Source: Gilichinskyi gelida
GTDB taxonomy: Bacteria; Acidobacteriota; Thermoanaerobaculia; Gp7-AA8
Assembly (NCBI GenBank): GCA_038040385.1
Contig: JBBPII010000002.1
Coordinates: 124,001-188,000 of the forward strand
Direction: 5' to 3'
Length of the DNA: 64,000 nucleotides
The position numbers and the translations under genes are program-made. Shown one piece after another: positions 1-7,363 of this stretch; the first letter of the stretch is position 1; each line of letters begins with the position of its first letter. Below the pieces are notes generated by a model that was not told the origin of the DNA, made no database searches, and worked only from the letters and a program-made list of their open reading frames with translations.

Positions 1-93
1 GGGGCGGACTCCGAAGATGCGCTAGAATCCCCTCCCCGACCGAGGGGGCGCCCTGCCCCGCTTGCCACGTCAATCTGGTCGCCAGGAGTGTGA

Positions 94-1239
94 ATGGATT
101 TCCGTCTGACCCACGAGCAAGAGCAGATCAGAGACATGGTCCGGGAGTTCGCCAACAGCGAGCTCAAACCGCACATGATGGAGTGGGATGAAGCGCAGCA
201 CTTCCCCGTCGACACCTTCAAGAAAGCCGGCGAGCTGGGGCTCCTCGGCGTCATCTTCCCCGAGGAGTACGGAGGGACGGCGCTCTCGTACATCGACTAT
301 GTCAACGTCATCGAAGAGCTGGCGGCGGTGGAGAGCGGCTTCGCCCTCAGCGTCGCCGCACACAACTCCTTGGGCACCGGCCACATCTACCTCGCCGGCA
401 ATGACGAACAGAAAAAGAAGTGGCTGCCGAAGCTGACCTCAGGGGAGTGGATCGGCGCCTGGGGTCTCACCGAGCCCGGCTCCGGCAGCGACGCCTCGGG
501 CATGCGCACCACGGCGGTCAAGGACGGCGACGAGTGGGTGCTCAACGGCACCAAGAACTTCATCACCAACGCCAGCTACGCCGACATCTCCGTCGTCCTC
601 GCCGTCACCGACCGCAACGATCAGAAGCACGGCATCACCGCCTTCGCCGTGGAGATGGATCGCAAAGGCATCCGGGCCGGCAAGAAGGAGAACAAGCTCG
701 GGATGCGCGTCTCCGACACCGCGGAGCTGGTGATGGAGGACTGCCGCGTCCCCGCCGGCAACATGCTCGGGAAGCTCGGCTACGGCTTCATCGACGCCAT
801 GAAGGTGCTCGACGGCGGCCGCATCTCCATCGCCGCGCTGTCGCTCGGCGTGGCCCGCGGCGCGTACGACGCCGCGCGCAATTACGCCAAGCAGCGGACG
901 GCGTTCGGCAAGCCGATCGCCGAGTTCCAGGCCATCCAGTTCATGCTCGCCGACATGGCCACCGAGATCGACGCCGCCCGCCTCCTCACCATGCGCGCCG
1001 CGACGGTCAAGGACGCCGGCGAGCGCGTCACGCAGTTCTCGGCCATGGCCAAGCTCTACGCCTCGGAAGTCGCCGTGCGCTGCACGGAAAAGGGCGTGCA
1101 GATCTTCGGCGGCTACGGCTTCATCAAGGAGTTCCCGGCCGAGAAGTACTACCGCGACGTCAAGCTCTGCACCATCGGTGAAGGGACCAGCGAGATCCAG
1201 CGGATGGTGATCGCGCGCAATCTGCTCGCCGAAGGATGA
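94..1239 (+). CDS. Acyl-CoA dehydrogenase
   Basis: A 381-residue protein of the usual length for a short/medium-chain acyl-CoA dehydrogenase, an FAD enzyme that oxidises acyl-CoA to enoyl-CoA in the cytoplasm and passes electrons to ETF. The N-terminal helical domain, the central 'GLTEPGSGSD' flavin-contact motif and the C-terminal 'IGEGTSEIQR' motif are all visible; Glu363 in the latter is the expected catalytic base. An AGGAG precedes the ATG by a few bases. The stop overlaps the meaB start (ATGA). The pairing with meaB suggests branched-chain amino acid or propionate-linked acyl-CoA breakdown; the exact substrate cannot be read from the sequence. Confidence 0.93.
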   Translation: MDFRLTHEQEQIRDMVREFANSELKPHMMEWDEAQHFPVDTFKKAGELGLLGVIFPEEYGGTALSYIDYVNVIEELAAVESGFALSVAAHNSLGTGHIYLAGNDEQKKKWLPKLTSGEWIGAWGLTEPGSGSDASGMRTTAVKDGDEWVLNGTKNFITNASYADISVVLAVTDRNDQKHGITAFAVEMDRKGIRAGKKENKLGMRVSDTAELVMEDCRVPAGNMLGKLGYGFIDAMKVLDGGRISIAALSLGVARGAYDAARNYAKQRTAFGKPIAEFQAIQFMLADMATEIDAARLLTMRAATVKDAGERVTQFSAMAKLYASEVAVRCTEKGVQIFGGYGFIKEFPAEKYYRDVKLCTIGEGTSEIQRMVIARNLLAEG

Positions 1240-2186
1240 GCGAGGCACTGGCGCGCAGCGTCCTGGCGGGACAGTACCGCGCACTGGCGCAGGCCGTGTC
1301 GCTGGTTGAGCGCGAAGACCCCCAAGCCCAGCGCCTGCTCGCCGAGGTTTATCCGGCCACCGGCCGCGCGCGCGTCATCGGCATCACCGGCTCGCCGGGC
1401 GCGGGCAAATCAACTCTCGTCGCCGCGCTGGCCAAGCACTATCGCCGGAGCGACCAACGCGTCGGCATCATCGCCGTCGATCCCACCTCCCCCTTCACCG
1501 GCGGCGCGATCCTCGGCGACCGCATCCGCATGGCCGACCTCTACACCGACCGCGGCGTCTTCATCCGCTCCATGGCCACGCGCGGCTTCATGGGCGGCCT
1601 GGCGAAGGCAACCAACGACGTCGTCGACCTCCTCGACGCGTCGGGCTTCGACGTGGTCATCGTGGAGACCGTCGGCGTCGGGCAGGACGAGATCGATGTC
1701 ATCCGCACCGTGCAGACCAACGTCGTCATCCTCGTGCCCGGCATGGGCGACGACATCCAGGCCATCAAGGCCGGCATCATGGAGATCGGCGACATCTTCG
1801 TGGTCAACAAGGCCGATCGCCCCGGCGCGGACCGCACCGTCACCGAGATCACCATGATGATGTCGCTGGTCGAGGAGCACGGCGACTGGGTACCGCCGAT
1901 CGTGAAGACGGTGGCCTCGGCCAGCCAGGGCATCGAGGAGCTCGATGCGGCAATCGTCAAGCATCGCGGCTACCTCGAATCGTCCGGCGAGCTCGATCGC
2001 CGCAACCGCGAGCGCGTGCGCATCCGCATCGAGACGCTGCTCAAAGAGAAGTTCATCGACCGTCTTCTCGCCGCCACGCCGAACTTCGATCAGATCCTCG
2101 ATGACGTTCTTCGCAAGCGCAACAATCCGCACGACGCGGCCGAGGACGTGCTGCGGCGCGTGACGATACAATCCCCGCCCCGATGA
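1236..2186 (+). CDS. meaB: Methylmalonyl-CoA mutase-associated GTPase MeaB
   Basis: A 316-residue G3E-family GTPase (MeaB/ArgK). In this family the protein gates cobalamin loading and protects methylmalonyl-CoA mutase. The P-loop 'GSPGAGKST' is at residues 52-60, a Walker B-like 'ETVGVGQDE' follows, and 'NKADRPGADRT' is the base-recognition motif. Start and stop each overlap a neighbour by four bases, so translation is probably coupled to the upstream dehydrogenase. The mutase is not in the window. A TACAAT box near the gene's end (2167-2172) may start a separate pheT transcript. Confidence 0.93.
   Translation: MSEALARSVLAGQYRALAQAVSLVEREDPQAQRLLAEVYPATGRARVIGITGSPGAGKSTLVAALAKHYRRSDQRVGIIAVDPTSPFTGGAILGDRIRMADLYTDRGVFIRSMATRGFMGGLAKATNDVVDLLDASGFDVVIVETVGVGQDEIDVIRTVQTNVVILVPGMGDDIQAIKAGIMEIGDIFVVNKADRPGADRTVTEITMMMSLVEEHGDWVPPIVKTVASASQGIEELDAAIVKHRGYLESSGELDRRNRERVRIRIETLLKEKFIDRLLAATPNFDQILDDVLRKRNNPHDAAEDVLRRVTIQSPPR
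2167..2172 (+). promoter_or_regulatory. Putative -10 box for a leaderless pheT transcript
   Basis: TACAAT lies inside the meaB 3' end and stops 10 nt before the pheT ATG; no Shine-Dalgarno sequence lies between. The same geometry recurs at other genes of this window, so an internal leaderless promoter is plausible but inferred. Confidence 0.4.
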
Positions 2187-4204
2187 AGTTCTCGCGCCAC
2201 TGGCTCAACGATTTTATCGACCTCTCCGACCTCGGCGACGACGAGCTCGGACGCCGCTTCACCGAGATCGGTCACGCTGTCGAGTCGCTCGAGACGCACG
2301 GCGACGACACGGTGTTCGATCTCGAGGTGACAACCAATCGCGTGGATGCCATGTCGCATCTCGGGATGGCGCGGGAGCTGGCGGCGGCGTTGGGACGGGA
2401 GCTTAGGAGTGTAGCGGCGCCCGCTCCGGGCGCCGGGCGGCCGGGAGCGGCCGCCCCTACACAAGTCACGATTCGCATCGAGGCGCCGGAGATGTGCGGC
2501 CGCTACACCGCCCTCCCCATCCGGGGCGTCACCGTCCAACCCTCTCCACCGAACGTCCAGCGCCGCCTCGAAGCGGTGGGGCTCCGTCCCATCAACAACA
2601 TCGTCGACGCCACGAACTACGTGATGATCGCGCTCGGCCACCCGCTGCACGCGTTCGACCTCGACAAGATCACCGATCAGACCATCATCGTCCGCCGGGG
2701 AAAGGGGGGCGAATCGATCAAGTCTCTCGACGGCGAAATGCGGAAAATCGATCCGGATACCGTCGTCATCGCCGATGCCAAGAGGCCCGTCGCGCTCGGC
2801 GGGGTCATCGGCGGCTTCGACTCCGAGATCACCGCGGCGACGAGGAACGTTCTCCTCGAATGCGCGTGGTTCCATCCGTCCACCATCCGTCGCACCGCGC
2901 GCCGGCTGGGACTGAAGACCGACGCGTCGTACCGCTTCGAGCGGCGCGTCGATCCGAACGACACCATCGCCGCCGTCGAAGAGACCGCGCGCATGATCGG
3001 CGGCAGTCCGGAGGCGGTCGTCGATGTCGTCGCTGCGCCGGTGGAGCCAAAGACCATCCGCCTCCGCTCGGCGAAGCTGCACGAGCAGTCGGGCGGCGTG
3101 GTCGGCGACGGCTACGCTCTGGAGCTCTTTCGCCGCCTCGGCTTCGGCGCGGAGACGGTGCACGACGGAATCATGGTCACCGTCCCAACCTACCGCGGCG
3201 ACATCCACGAAGAGATGGACCTGGTCGAGGAAGTGCTCCGCTTCTTCGGCCTCAACAACATCCCCGCCTCGCTGCCGCGCCTGACGACCGGCGACGTCCG
3301 CCGCGAGGCGGTGGAGGTGGCGAACGACACCGTACGCGACATCCTCACCGGCTGCGGATTGTCCGAGGCGATCAACTACTCGTTCATCCCCGCGGCGTGG
3401 AATCCGATGTTCTCGGACGAAGAGCCGGTATCGATCACCAACTCCCTGTCGGAGAACATCGCGGCGATGCGGCTGTCGCTGATGGGCGGCCTGCTCGAGA
3501 ATGTGGTCTTCAACCGCTCGTACGGCACGCGCGACGGCGCGCTCTTCGAGACCGCCCGCACGTATCACCGAAAGGGTGACGCCGTGCGCGAGCATCATCG
3601 CGTGGGAATCGTCATGTTCGGCTCGGTCGGCGAGTTCTGGGGCGACGCGAAGCGCCCCGTCGACTTCTTCGACATCAAGGGCCTCGTCGATCAAATCGCC
3701 GCGCGCTTCCACGTCGAGGTGGCATACGCGGCGTCGGACCAGCCGTGGCTGCGCAAGTCGAAGCGCGCCGTGGCGCGGCACGGCGAACGCGCCATCGCCA
3801 ACGTCGGATTCGTCGCGGCGGAGGTGCTGCAGAAGTTCGGGATCAAGGGCGACGTGCTGGCCGCGGAGATCGACGTCGAGGCGCTGCTGGCCGCGTCGAA
3901 CACGGAATGGACGATGGCGCCGGTGGCGCGCTTCCCCGGCGTGCCGATGATCCTGGCGATCACGCACGGGCGCGATCTGCCGTATCAGCGCATCGTCGAT
4001 ACCATCCGCTCGTTCGAAGTGCCGTATCTGCACGACGTCGGGCTGCGCGACCGCTTCACGCCCGAAGGCGACAACATCATCAAGACCACCCTCGGCATGT
4101 GGTATCAGGCGTTCGACCGCTCGCTGACCCAGGAGGACGTGACGGCGCTGCAGCAACAGCTCGCGTCGCGCCTGGCGGCGATGCTTCCGGTGAAAGTGCT
4201 ATGA
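2183..4204 (+). CDS. pheT: Phenylalanine--tRNA ligase beta subunit, short form
   Basis: The beta subunit of the alpha2-beta2 synthetase that charges tRNA-Phe. At 673 residues it is about 120 shorter than the usual bacterial protein. The N-terminus passes from 'SRHWLNDFIDL' almost directly to 'LEVTTNRVDAMSHLGMAREL', so the OB-fold/EMAP tRNA-binding domain that normally sits there is missing. The B3/B4 and B5 core follows, and the C-terminal FDX-ACB anticodon-binding domain begins near 'FPGVPMILAITHGRDLP'. Residues 76-93 are encoded by a palindromic repeat. pheS, usually the upstream partner, is replaced by meaB and is not in the window. The stop overlaps the next gene by four bases. Confidence 0.94.
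   Translation: MKFSRHWLNDFIDLSDLGDDELGRRFTEIGHAVESLETHGDDTVFDLEVTTNRVDAMSHLGMARELAAALGRELRSVAAPAPGAGRPGAAAPTQVTIRIEAPEMCGRYTALPIRGVTVQPSPPNVQRRLEAVGLRPINNIVDATNYVMIALGHPLHAFDLDKITDQTIIVRRGKGGESIKSLDGEMRKIDPDTVVIADAKRPVALGGVIGGFDSEITAATRNVLLECAWFHPSTIRRTARRLGLKTDASYRFERRVDPNDTIAAVEETARMIGGSPEAVVDVVAAPVEPKTIRLRSAKLHEQSGGVVGDGYALELFRRLGFGAETVHDGIMVTVPTYRGDIHEEMDLVEEVLRFFGLNNIPASLPRLTTGDVRREAVEVANDTVRDILTGCGLSEAINYSFIPAAWNPMFSDEEPVSITNSLSENIAAMRLSLMGGLLENVVFNRSYGTRDGALFETARTYHRKGDAVREHHRVGIVMFGSVGEFWGDAKRPVDFFDIKGLVDQIAARFHVEVAYAASDQPWLRKSKRAVARHGERAIANVGFVAAEVLQKFGIKGDVLAAEIDVEALLAASNTEWTMAPVARFPGVPMILAITHGRDLPYQRIVDTIRSFEVPYLHDVGLRDRFTPEGDNIIKTTLGMWYQAFDRSLTQEDVTALQQQLASRLAAMLPVKVL
2410..2461 (+). 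repeat. Palindromic element, family A, in frame inside pheT
   Basis: A 52-bp element begins TGTAGCGGCGCCCGCT and ends GCGGCCGCCCCTACA, with two internal GC-rich inverted repeats. It is read in frame as an Ala/Pro/Gly-rich stretch in the linker between the PheT N-terminal region and the B3/B4 domain. Closely related copies lie at 4454-4504 and 46493-46547. Confidence 0.85.
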
Positions 4205-4458
4205 AGAAAACGAAAGAAGAGCAGATGCCCCTCGCGGGAACCGAAGAGGGAGAGATTCTCGTCCGCCTACACGAGCGGGTGGAGAAGGCGATCGCCACCA
4301 TCCAGGAACTGCGGCGGGAGCGCGACTCGCTTCGCGCGAAGCTGGAGCAGGTTTCATCGCTCGAAGAGGACTGCGCGCGGTTTCAGAAGGAGCGCAGCGA
4401 GATCCGCAACCGGATCGAGACGATGCTGGCGAATCTGGAGTCGCTGGAACAAGTGTAG
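4201..4458 (+). CDS. Small coiled-coil protein, ZapB-like
   Basis: An 85-residue charged protein. From about residue 20 to the end it is almost entirely predicted coiled coil, with heptad-spaced Leu/Ile in 'LVRLHERVEKAIATIQELR' and onward. It has no signal peptide or membrane segment. It starts four bases inside the end of pheT. Proteins of this kind downstream of pheT are often annotated ZapB-like, with zapA following; no zapA follows here, so a cell-division role is only a guess from position. The final Val-stop (GTG TAG) is provided by the terminus of the adjacent palindromic element. Confidence 0.7.
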   Translation: MKKTKEEQMPLAGTEEGEILVRLHERVEKAIATIQELRRERDSLRAKLEQVSSLEEDCARFQKERSEIRNRIETMLANLESLEQV

Positions 4459-4504
4459 CGGCGCCCGCTTCGGGCGCCGGCGGCCGAGAGCGGCCGCCGC
4501 TACA
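4454..4504. repeat. Palindromic element, family A, between convergent genes
   Basis: A copy of the element seen inside pheT. Its inverted ends read TGTAG on both strands, and the TAG in each is the stop codon of the convergent genes on either side: the coiled-coil protein and pgsA both end in GTG TAG. It could also form a hairpin that ends transcription, although no U-run is present. Confidence 0.85.
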
Positions 4505-5138
4505 CTCCGCGCCGGCCGCCGAGCACGGCGCGCGAGAACTTGATGAAGTAATCGACGCCCGACACCAGCGCGAACAGCATCACCACCCACAACGCCAGCT
4601 CGCCGATGAACTTGAACTCGCCGAGCTCGTAGCCGACGATCAGCAGCGAGATGGCCACCACCTGCGCCACGGTCTTGGTCTTCCCCAGCGGCGAGGCGGC
4701 GATGGTCACCCCCTGCTGCGCGGCGATGGAGCGCAATCCCGAGACGGCAAACTCGCGGCCGATGATGATCACCACCATCCAGGCCCGCGCCAGGCCGAGC
4801 TCGACGAGCGAGATGAACGCCGCCGACATCAGCAGTTTGTCGGCGATCGGGTCGATCAGCGCACCCAACCGCGTAACCTTGTTCATCCTCCGCGCGAAGT
4901 AGCCGTCGAAGTAATCGGTGATCGCCGCGACGAGAAAGATCCCGAGCCCCAGGAAGTTCGAGTACTTGGTGAGGAGAACCACCACCATGACCGGCACCAG
5001 GAAGATGCGGAAGAGACTCAGCGAGTTCGGGAGGTTGACGATCTCCGCGCCGACGTCGTCACGCGGCGGCGCCGGAACGACGGTCGGTTTGGCGGGCTCC
5101 AGCACGGCGGCGGCGGGTTCGGTGGACTGCACAGACAT
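4500..5138 (-). CDS. pgsA: CDP-diacylglycerol--glycerol-3-phosphate 3-phosphatidyltransferase
   Basis: A membrane enzyme of phosphatidylglycerol synthesis that transfers the phosphatidyl group from CDP-DAG to glycerol-3-phosphate. The CDP-alcohol phosphotransferase signature is complete: 'DYFDGYFARR' followed by G-x3-D-x3-D in 'GALIDPIAD'. Several hydrophobic segments follow. The ATG at 5138 (protein beginning MSVQST) gives 212 residues; an upstream TTG at 5186 would add 16 residues but has no ribosome-binding site. About 30 residues before the first conserved segment are Ala/Pro-rich and probably disordered. Confidence 0.9.
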   Translation of the reverse strand: MSVQSTEPAAAVLEPAKPTVVPAPPRDDVGAEIVNLPNSLSLFRIFLVPVMVVVLLTKYSNFLGLGIFLVAAITDYFDGYFARRMNKVTRLGALIDPIADKLLMSAAFISLVELGLARAWMVVIIIGREFAVSGLRSIAAQQGVTIAASPLGKTKTVAQVVAISLLIVGYELGEFKFIGELALWVVMLFALVSGVDYFIKFSRAVLGGRRGV

Positions 5139-5240
5139 GCGCGTTTCGCGGGCGATATTCGCCCGCTCAGAATAGTCGGTTTGCAAGATGCGTGGAAGCG
5201 CCGCGATCGCGCATGCAAACTTGGAATATCGATCAGGACG

Positions 5241-5269
5241 TTGACATTCCTACGCCTGCTGCCGAGAAT
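5241..5269 (+). promoter_or_regulatory. Sigma70-type promoter for tRNA-Leu
   Basis: A perfect TTGACA (5241-5246), a 17-nt spacer and GAGAAT (5264-5269) lie just before the tRNA gene. Transcription would begin about 14 nt before the mature tRNA. Only the -35 box matches the consensus fully. Confidence 0.6.
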
Positions 5270-5289
5270 CGCGGTCCCACCCTGAGCGT

Positions 5290-5375
5290 GCGAAAGTGGC
5301 GGAACTGGTAGACGCGCTGGTTTCAGGAGCCAGTGGTTAACAGCCGTGGGGGTTCGAGTCCCCCCTTTCGCACCA
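5290..5375 (+). tRNA. tRNA-Leu (anticodon CAG)
   Basis: An 86-nt class II tRNA with encoded CCA. The acceptor stem GCGAAAG pairs with CTTTCGC. The anticodon loop TTCAGGA sits on a CTGGT/GCCAG stem. A long variable arm follows, and the T arm has five G-C pairs closing the TTCGAGT loop. It decodes CUG, the dominant leucine codon expected in a GC-rich genome. It resembles E. coli tRNA-Leu(CAG) closely in layout. Confidence 0.96.
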
Positions 5376-5377
5376 AT

Positions 5378-5590
5378 TCATCCCATCCCCAACCACCGTA
5401 TCGCCTTCGCCATCCGCGGCGCCCGCTTGTCGACCCAGGCCACCGCCCTCTTTGTGTAGCGATGTTGCGGGGCGAGCACCGCGAAGGCGAGCAGAAAGAA
5501 GAGCCAGCCGGGAAGGATGGGGAGGATCAGACCCACGACGCCGATCAGGCAGCAGATGACGGCGACGATGATGCGAAGGGTGAGGAGCAC
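5378..5590 (-). CDS. Small membrane protein, PGPGW-like
   Basis: A 70-residue protein with two hydrophobic helices around 'LILPILPGWLFF' and a basic C-terminal tail. The Pro-Gly-Trp turn between helices resembles the PGPGW family of small putative transmembrane proteins, whose function is unknown. It is the last gene of the leftward exosortase H operon, four bases after its predecessor, and ends three bases from the tRNA. Confidence 0.6.
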   Translation of the reverse strand: MLLTLRIIVAVICCLIGVVGLILPILPGWLFFLLAFAVLAPQHRYTKRAVAWVDKRAPRMAKAIRWLGMG

Positions 5591-5593
5591 CGA

Positions 5594-5836
5594 TCAACCC
5601 GCCAGGTCGTAGGCGTCCTTCAGCCAGCCCTTCAGTTGCCCGTCGACGTGTTTCGCATCGCTGAGGCGGACGTCCAGGTGCCACCGGTTGGCCGAGGTCT
5701 GCGCGTGCTTCCGGATCCGCGCGTCGGCGATGTCGCGCGCCGACTTGATGGTCAGGATCACCGCGTCCATCCGTGTCGCCACGATCCGCCGGACCTGCGG
5801 CTCCTTCCCTTCGAAGTGCTGCTCGACGCCGTTCAT
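5594..5836 (-). CDS. Hypothetical protein, DUF5655-like C-terminus
   Basis: An 80-residue soluble protein starting at an ATG that overlaps the stop of the upstream membrane protein (ATGA). The end, 'LDVRLSDAKHVDGQLKGWLKDAYDLA', resembles the C-terminal part of DUF5655-type proteins, small nucleic-acid-associated or transport-linked domains of uncertain role. If so, it is shorter than the usual domain. No catalytic motif is visible. Confidence 0.5.
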   Translation of the reverse strand: MNGVEQHFEGKEPQVRRIVATRMDAVILTIKSARDIADARIRKHAQTSANRWHLDVRLSDAKHVDGQLKGWLKDAYDLAG

Positions 5837-6363
5837 GTCCGCTTCATCGTAGCGCTTCCCATCCACCAGCAAACGAAGACCACGGCGAACATCCCGACCA
5901 GGCGGTAGAAGATCTCCGCGTAGAGCCAGAAGTAGCGCGCCACCGTGCCGTAGTGCGCGGAGCTCCACTCGTTCATGCGCACGGCGTAGGTCGATTCTAC
6001 GGAGAGTAGAACCGCGACGACGTGGAGGACGACCACGATCGCCGTCGACGTCAGGAAGGCGACGACGTTGCGATCGCTTACCGGCTTGCGGTTCGAGGCG
6101 AAGAGCGCCGCCAGCAGGATCACGTTGTAGGTGAGCTGGTCGGCGGGGATGTCGGCGGGCGGGAGGTCGCTGCGTTTCTCTTTCGCCCGGACGCTGATGA
6201 TTCGATCGGCAGCGAAGACGCGCGTGTCGCGAAAGCGGCGGTCGATCCTGATCAACGGCGACGCCGCGGCAGCAAGGAAGCGGTCGTAGAACGGCGTGAG
6301 GTTGTACCAGACGATGGCCGCCGCGATCAGCGCGGCGATGAACCTAAGAACGCGCAGCCACAT
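5833..6363 (-). CDS. Exosortase H-associated membrane protein
   Basis: A 176-residue membrane protein with an N-terminal helix, two central helices around 'LTYNVILLAALFA' and 'VVAFLTSTAIVVVLHVVAVLL', and a C-terminal helix. It begins 21 bases inside the end of the exosortase gene. An accessory membrane protein directly after exosortase H is the standard arrangement, and this one fits in size and topology. Its role is unknown, probably in the sorting complex. Confidence 0.7.
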   Translation of the reverse strand: MWLRVLRFIAALIAAAIVWYNLTPFYDRFLAAAASPLIRIDRRFRDTRVFAADRIISVRAKEKRSDLPPADIPADQLTYNVILLAALFASNRKPVSDRNVVAFLTSTAIVVVLHVVAVLLSVESTYAVRMNEWSSAHYGTVARYFWLYAEIFYRLVGMFAVVFVCWWMGSATMKRT

Positions 6364-6853
6364 GCTTCGACGCGAAGCGTCCGCTCCAGAAGGCGAAAAT
6401 CGACGCCGCCACCGCGAACATGATGGTCTGCCACACGGCGAGGTGGAAGGTGTCGAACAGCCGCCGCCACCGCTCGCCGATCATGTAGAGCGAGACGATG
6501 CGCACCAGGTTGAACGCCATCAGCGCGGCCGAGCCGGCCAGAAGGCCCATCAGCCGCGCCCGCCACGGCGCGTCGAACGCGGCGATGGCGGCGCAGAGCA
6601 GCAGCATCGCTTCCACGCCGTTGCACCCTCCTTTGATGTCGACGGCGAAGCCGCGCCCCTGAATGAGGGTGCCGTGCGCGGTGACCTCCTCGCCCAGGAC
6701 GTTGAGCAGCACGGCGGAGACGCGCGTCAGCCCTCGGGTGAAGGGGGCGATCACGTTGCGGTCCACCGGCTCGAGGAAGATGACCAGGAACAAGACGGTC
6801 AGGAGCACGGCGAAGCGGATGAGGAAGCGGAGTTGACGTCGGTCGAGGCGCAC
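6344..6853 (-). CDS. xrtH: Exosortase H
   Basis: A 169-residue polytopic membrane protease/transpeptidase. Exosortases cleave C-terminal sorting signals of exported proteins. The catalytic triad is intact: Cys77 in 'KGGCNGVEA', Arg118 in 'NLVRIVSL' and His137 in 'FDTFHLAVWQ'. The short length and accessory gene point to type H, whose substrates usually end in an IPTL-type tail. The GTG at 6853 is chosen because the protein then has normal length and a TACCAT box ends 7 nt upstream, a leaderless arrangement seen repeatedly here. No substrate with a complete sorting tail is encoded in the window. Confidence 0.85.
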   Translation of the reverse strand: MRLDRRQLRFLIRFAVLLTVLFLVIFLEPVDRNVIAPFTRGLTRVSAVLLNVLGEEVTAHGTLIQGRGFAVDIKGGCNGVEAMLLLCAAIAAFDAPWRARLMGLLAGSAALMAFNLVRIVSLYMIGERWRRLFDTFHLAVWQTIMFAVAASIFAFWSGRFASKHVAARS

Positions 6854-6881
6854 AGAGCGGATGGTATCGGATCGCTCGCCT

Positions 6882-6911
6882 TTGGCAAGAATCAGGCAAG
6901 GGTGGTATATC
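6882..6911 (+). promoter_or_regulatory. Sigma70-type promoter for the FIMAH-like protein
   Basis: TTGGCA, an 18-nt spacer and TATATC precede a normal leader with a purine-rich Shine-Dalgarno sequence (GGAGAGAG) and the ATG at 6948. It points away from the exosortase promoter. Confidence 0.5.
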
Positions 6912-6947
6912 GTAGCTTCGCCCATTCGAAGCAGAGGAGAGAGAACC

Positions 6948-7295
6948 ATGAAGAGTCCCCAGACGCGCAGCGCGTGGCTCGGCCTCGCGCTCGTCTTCCT
7001 TGTCATGGCCATACCGGCCTACGCTGACACCACGTCCGACCTGTTCAACCTGTTCTTTCAGACGTCGGGCGTCGCGGCGAACAACGGCTTCAATCAGGGC
7101 GAGCGCACCTCCCTGGTGACGAAGGTGATCGCCGCGATCGCATCGGTACAGCGCGGTCACGAAAAGACCGCCGCCAACAACCTCGGCGCATTCATCAACG
7201 AGGTCGAGGCGATGGAGCGGAGCGGACGCCTCCCCTCCGCCGACGCCGACGCGCTCATCAACTCGGCCAACGCGATCATCGCCCAGCTCCTCTAA
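6948..7295 (+). CDS. Small secreted protein with FIMAH-like domain
   Basis: A 115-residue protein with a clear signal peptide (cleavage after 'AIPAYA'). The mature part is helical and ends in 'AANNLGAFINEVEAMERSGRLPSADADALINSANAIIAQL', which resembles FIMAH domains: short helical modules usually found at the C-termini of large secreted proteins. Here it stands alone. The function is unknown. It is divergent from xrtH, but its C-terminus is not an exosortase tail. Confidence 0.65.
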   Translation: MKSPQTRSAWLGLALVFLVMAIPAYADTTSDLFNLFFQTSGVAANNGFNQGERTSLVTKVIAAIASVQRGHEKTAANNLGAFINEVEAMERSGRLPSADADALINSANAIIAQLL

Positions 7296-7363
7296 AGCGT
7301 TGCTCGCGCGCCGCGGGCGGGGTACTCTTTCGGCACTGCCTGGTCCCGAAGGAGATCCCCCGA

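Noticed and set aside
2090..4156. 688-codon open frame on the minus strand opposite pheT
   Set aside because: Arg/His/Asp-rich translation with no recognisable motif; a typical antisense shadow of a GC-rich gene.
4500..5186. Longer PgsA from a TTG at 5186
   Set aside because: No ribosome site or -10-like box before it; the ATG at 5138 is sufficient for the complete domain.
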